A DNA stretch of 8,955 bases from Allosphingosinicella sp. (GTDB lineage Bacteria > Pseudomonadota > Alphaproteobacteria > Sphingomonadales > Sphingomonadaceae), in assembly GCA_030146745.1 (NCBI GenBank), contig JASLBD010000199.1, positions 1-8,955 of the forward strand. The letters run 5' to 3'. Positions 8,118-8,955 of this stretch are shown piece by piece (position 1 is the first letter of the stretch; every line of letters begins with the position of its first letter). The notes beneath the pieces were generated by a model. The model ran no database searches and had not been told where the DNA came from. It saw only the letters and a list, made by a program, of their open reading frames with translations. The position numbers and the translations under genes are program-made.

Positions 8118-8955
8118 TTAGAAATTGTATGAGAATTGGCTCTGGCTCAGCGAGATCTTCGACTTCTTGGCTAGCTTCTGATATTCCGCCCGTTTTGCGG
8201 GCTTGAAAATTCCCCCGCTTGAAAACTTGTACAGTTTGTCAAGTCTCGACTTCTTCAACTTGTACCGCGTGTCTTCTTTCTTCTTCTGGCTGGCGGTGAT
8301 GTCGAATAGCTTGACCGGCTTGCCTTTGGAGCGGTCCTCGAGTTCGAGCCAGCCGTAGCCGGCGGCGTTGAGTGCCGTGGTGTCGCTGATGTCGAGGCCC
8401 AGCTGCCCCGCCGTTATCCGCTTGATGAGCCCGGTAACCGCTGGAACTTCGGTGGCGAAGAGGCTGCCCATGCCGCCCGCCGTCAGCGTGTGGAACAGAC
8501 CCTCATGCAGGCCGATTTGCCCCTTGGAGGTGTTGCCGCGCGTGGTCAGCGCGAAGTTCATGGTCTCCACCGCAAGCTCGGGATGGATGGACTTGAGCTG
8601 CAGATGATGCGTTTCGAACGGGCTCGAGAAATCGAAGTCCGCATCGTCCTCCGAAATCACGTTGGTCAGGTGACTGCGCGTCATCGCATAATCCTTGCGA
8701 AGGTCGCTGCCGCTGCTGGGGGTCTTGATGCGCGAGTTGGCGGTGTCCCAATGCTGCGCGAGCACGGGGTTGCTGACGAAGAAAAGCCCGCTGAATTCGT
8801 TGAATTTATCAAATATGGTTTGTTCGAGCTTTGGCGAAAAGCGCTGGTTTTCGTCACCGAACAGGAGCGAATTGTTCTTCCTTATCTCAGCGCTCTCATC
8901 CCATGAAACGATGACGTTGGAAAAATATTCGGTGGGGGTAAGATAGCGATATTGC
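8118..8955 (-). CDS. Unrecognised protein upstream of and coupled to the Tc toxin A gene; N-terminus cut by window edge
   Basis: The frame is open from the right edge to a TAA at 8118-8120 and shows 278 residues. The GTG at 8763-8765 is internal, because the frame continues in coding fashion upstream of it (YLTPTEYFSNVIVSWDESAE and onward). I cannot assign a family. The visible part begins mixed alpha/beta, passes a THHLQLKSIHPE segment and a GLHEGLFHTLTAGGMGSLFA segment rich in Gly and His, then TALNAAGYGWLELEDR, and ends in a strongly basic tail of about 55 residues with many Lys and finally SQSQFSYNF. No transmembrane segment is evident. GC content is clearly lower than in the toxin gene (about 42-50 percent in several 60-base lines near both ends, against about 75 percent in the first line of the window). 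It ends 13 bases before the toxin GTG, so the two are probably one operon. It could be an accessory, chaperone-like or cargo protein for the toxin; the sequence does not decide. Confidence 0.8.
   Translation of the reverse strand, partial: QYRYLTPTEYFSNVIVSWDESAEIRKNNSLLFGDENQRFSPKLEQTIFDKFNEFSGLFFVSNPVLAQHWDTANSRIKTPSSGSDLRKDYAMTRSHLTNVISEDDADFDFSSPFETHHLQLKSIHPELAVETMNFALTTRGNTSKGQIGLHEGLFHTLTAGGMGSLFATEVPAVTGLIKRITAGQLGLDISDTTALNAAGYGWLELEDRSKGKPVKLFDITASQKKKEDTRYKLKKSRLDKLYKFSSGGIFKPAKRAEYQKLAKKSKISLSQSQFSYNF

Noticed and set aside
8118..8765. A separate 215-residue protein starting at the GTG at 8763-8765
   Set aside because: The frame continues upstream to the window edge with normal protein-like sequence and no stop, so this GTG is probably an internal Val.
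8490..8906. Plus-strand open frames opposite the upstream gene (also 8368-8607 and 8695-8946)
   Set aside because: They are short, lack family features and overlap the minus-strand gene completely.

Overview
This window is almost entirely one minus-strand gene: an insecticidal-toxin-complex (Tc / 'ABC toxin') A subunit, i.e. the large pore-forming injection subunit related to Photorhabdus TcdA1. Its reading frame runs without a stop from a GTG at 8104 down to the left edge, giving at least 2,701 residues; the C-terminal end lies outside the window. I followed the frame codon by codon across the whole length and found no stop or frameshift. The encoded protein shows, in order, the N-terminal VRP1-like helical shell, two small beta modules inserted in that shell, the ABC-toxin conserved helical block, the neuraminidase-like region, a Pro/Gly linker, the long coiled-coil translocation channel with its hydrophobic Ala/Gly/Ser tip, and the C-terminal cap that binds TcB.

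Upstream on the same strand, separated by 13 bases, is the 3' part of a second gene (8118-8955, 278 codons visible, 5' end outside). I do not recognise its family. It is less GC-rich than the toxin gene and ends in a Lys-rich tail. It carries a His-His ... His-x4-His arrangement that resembles the HH/HNH-type nuclease toxins, but only weakly. The tight spacing points to co-transcription with the toxin.

No tcB- or tcC-like gene, tRNA, rRNA, IS element, CRISPR array or clear terminator is visible. The partner genes of a working Tc toxin would be expected to the left of position 1 (downstream of the toxin) or elsewhere in the genome. Base composition is high GC over the toxin, with codons mostly ending in G or C, and GTG starts are used. 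This fits a GC-rich proteobacterium, but I cannot assign a genus or even a class with confidence.

The long open frames on the plus strand and in the other minus-strand frames are shadows. The plus-strand ones are codon-register antisense copies of the toxin frame and break exactly where the toxin uses TCA, TTA or CTA codons.
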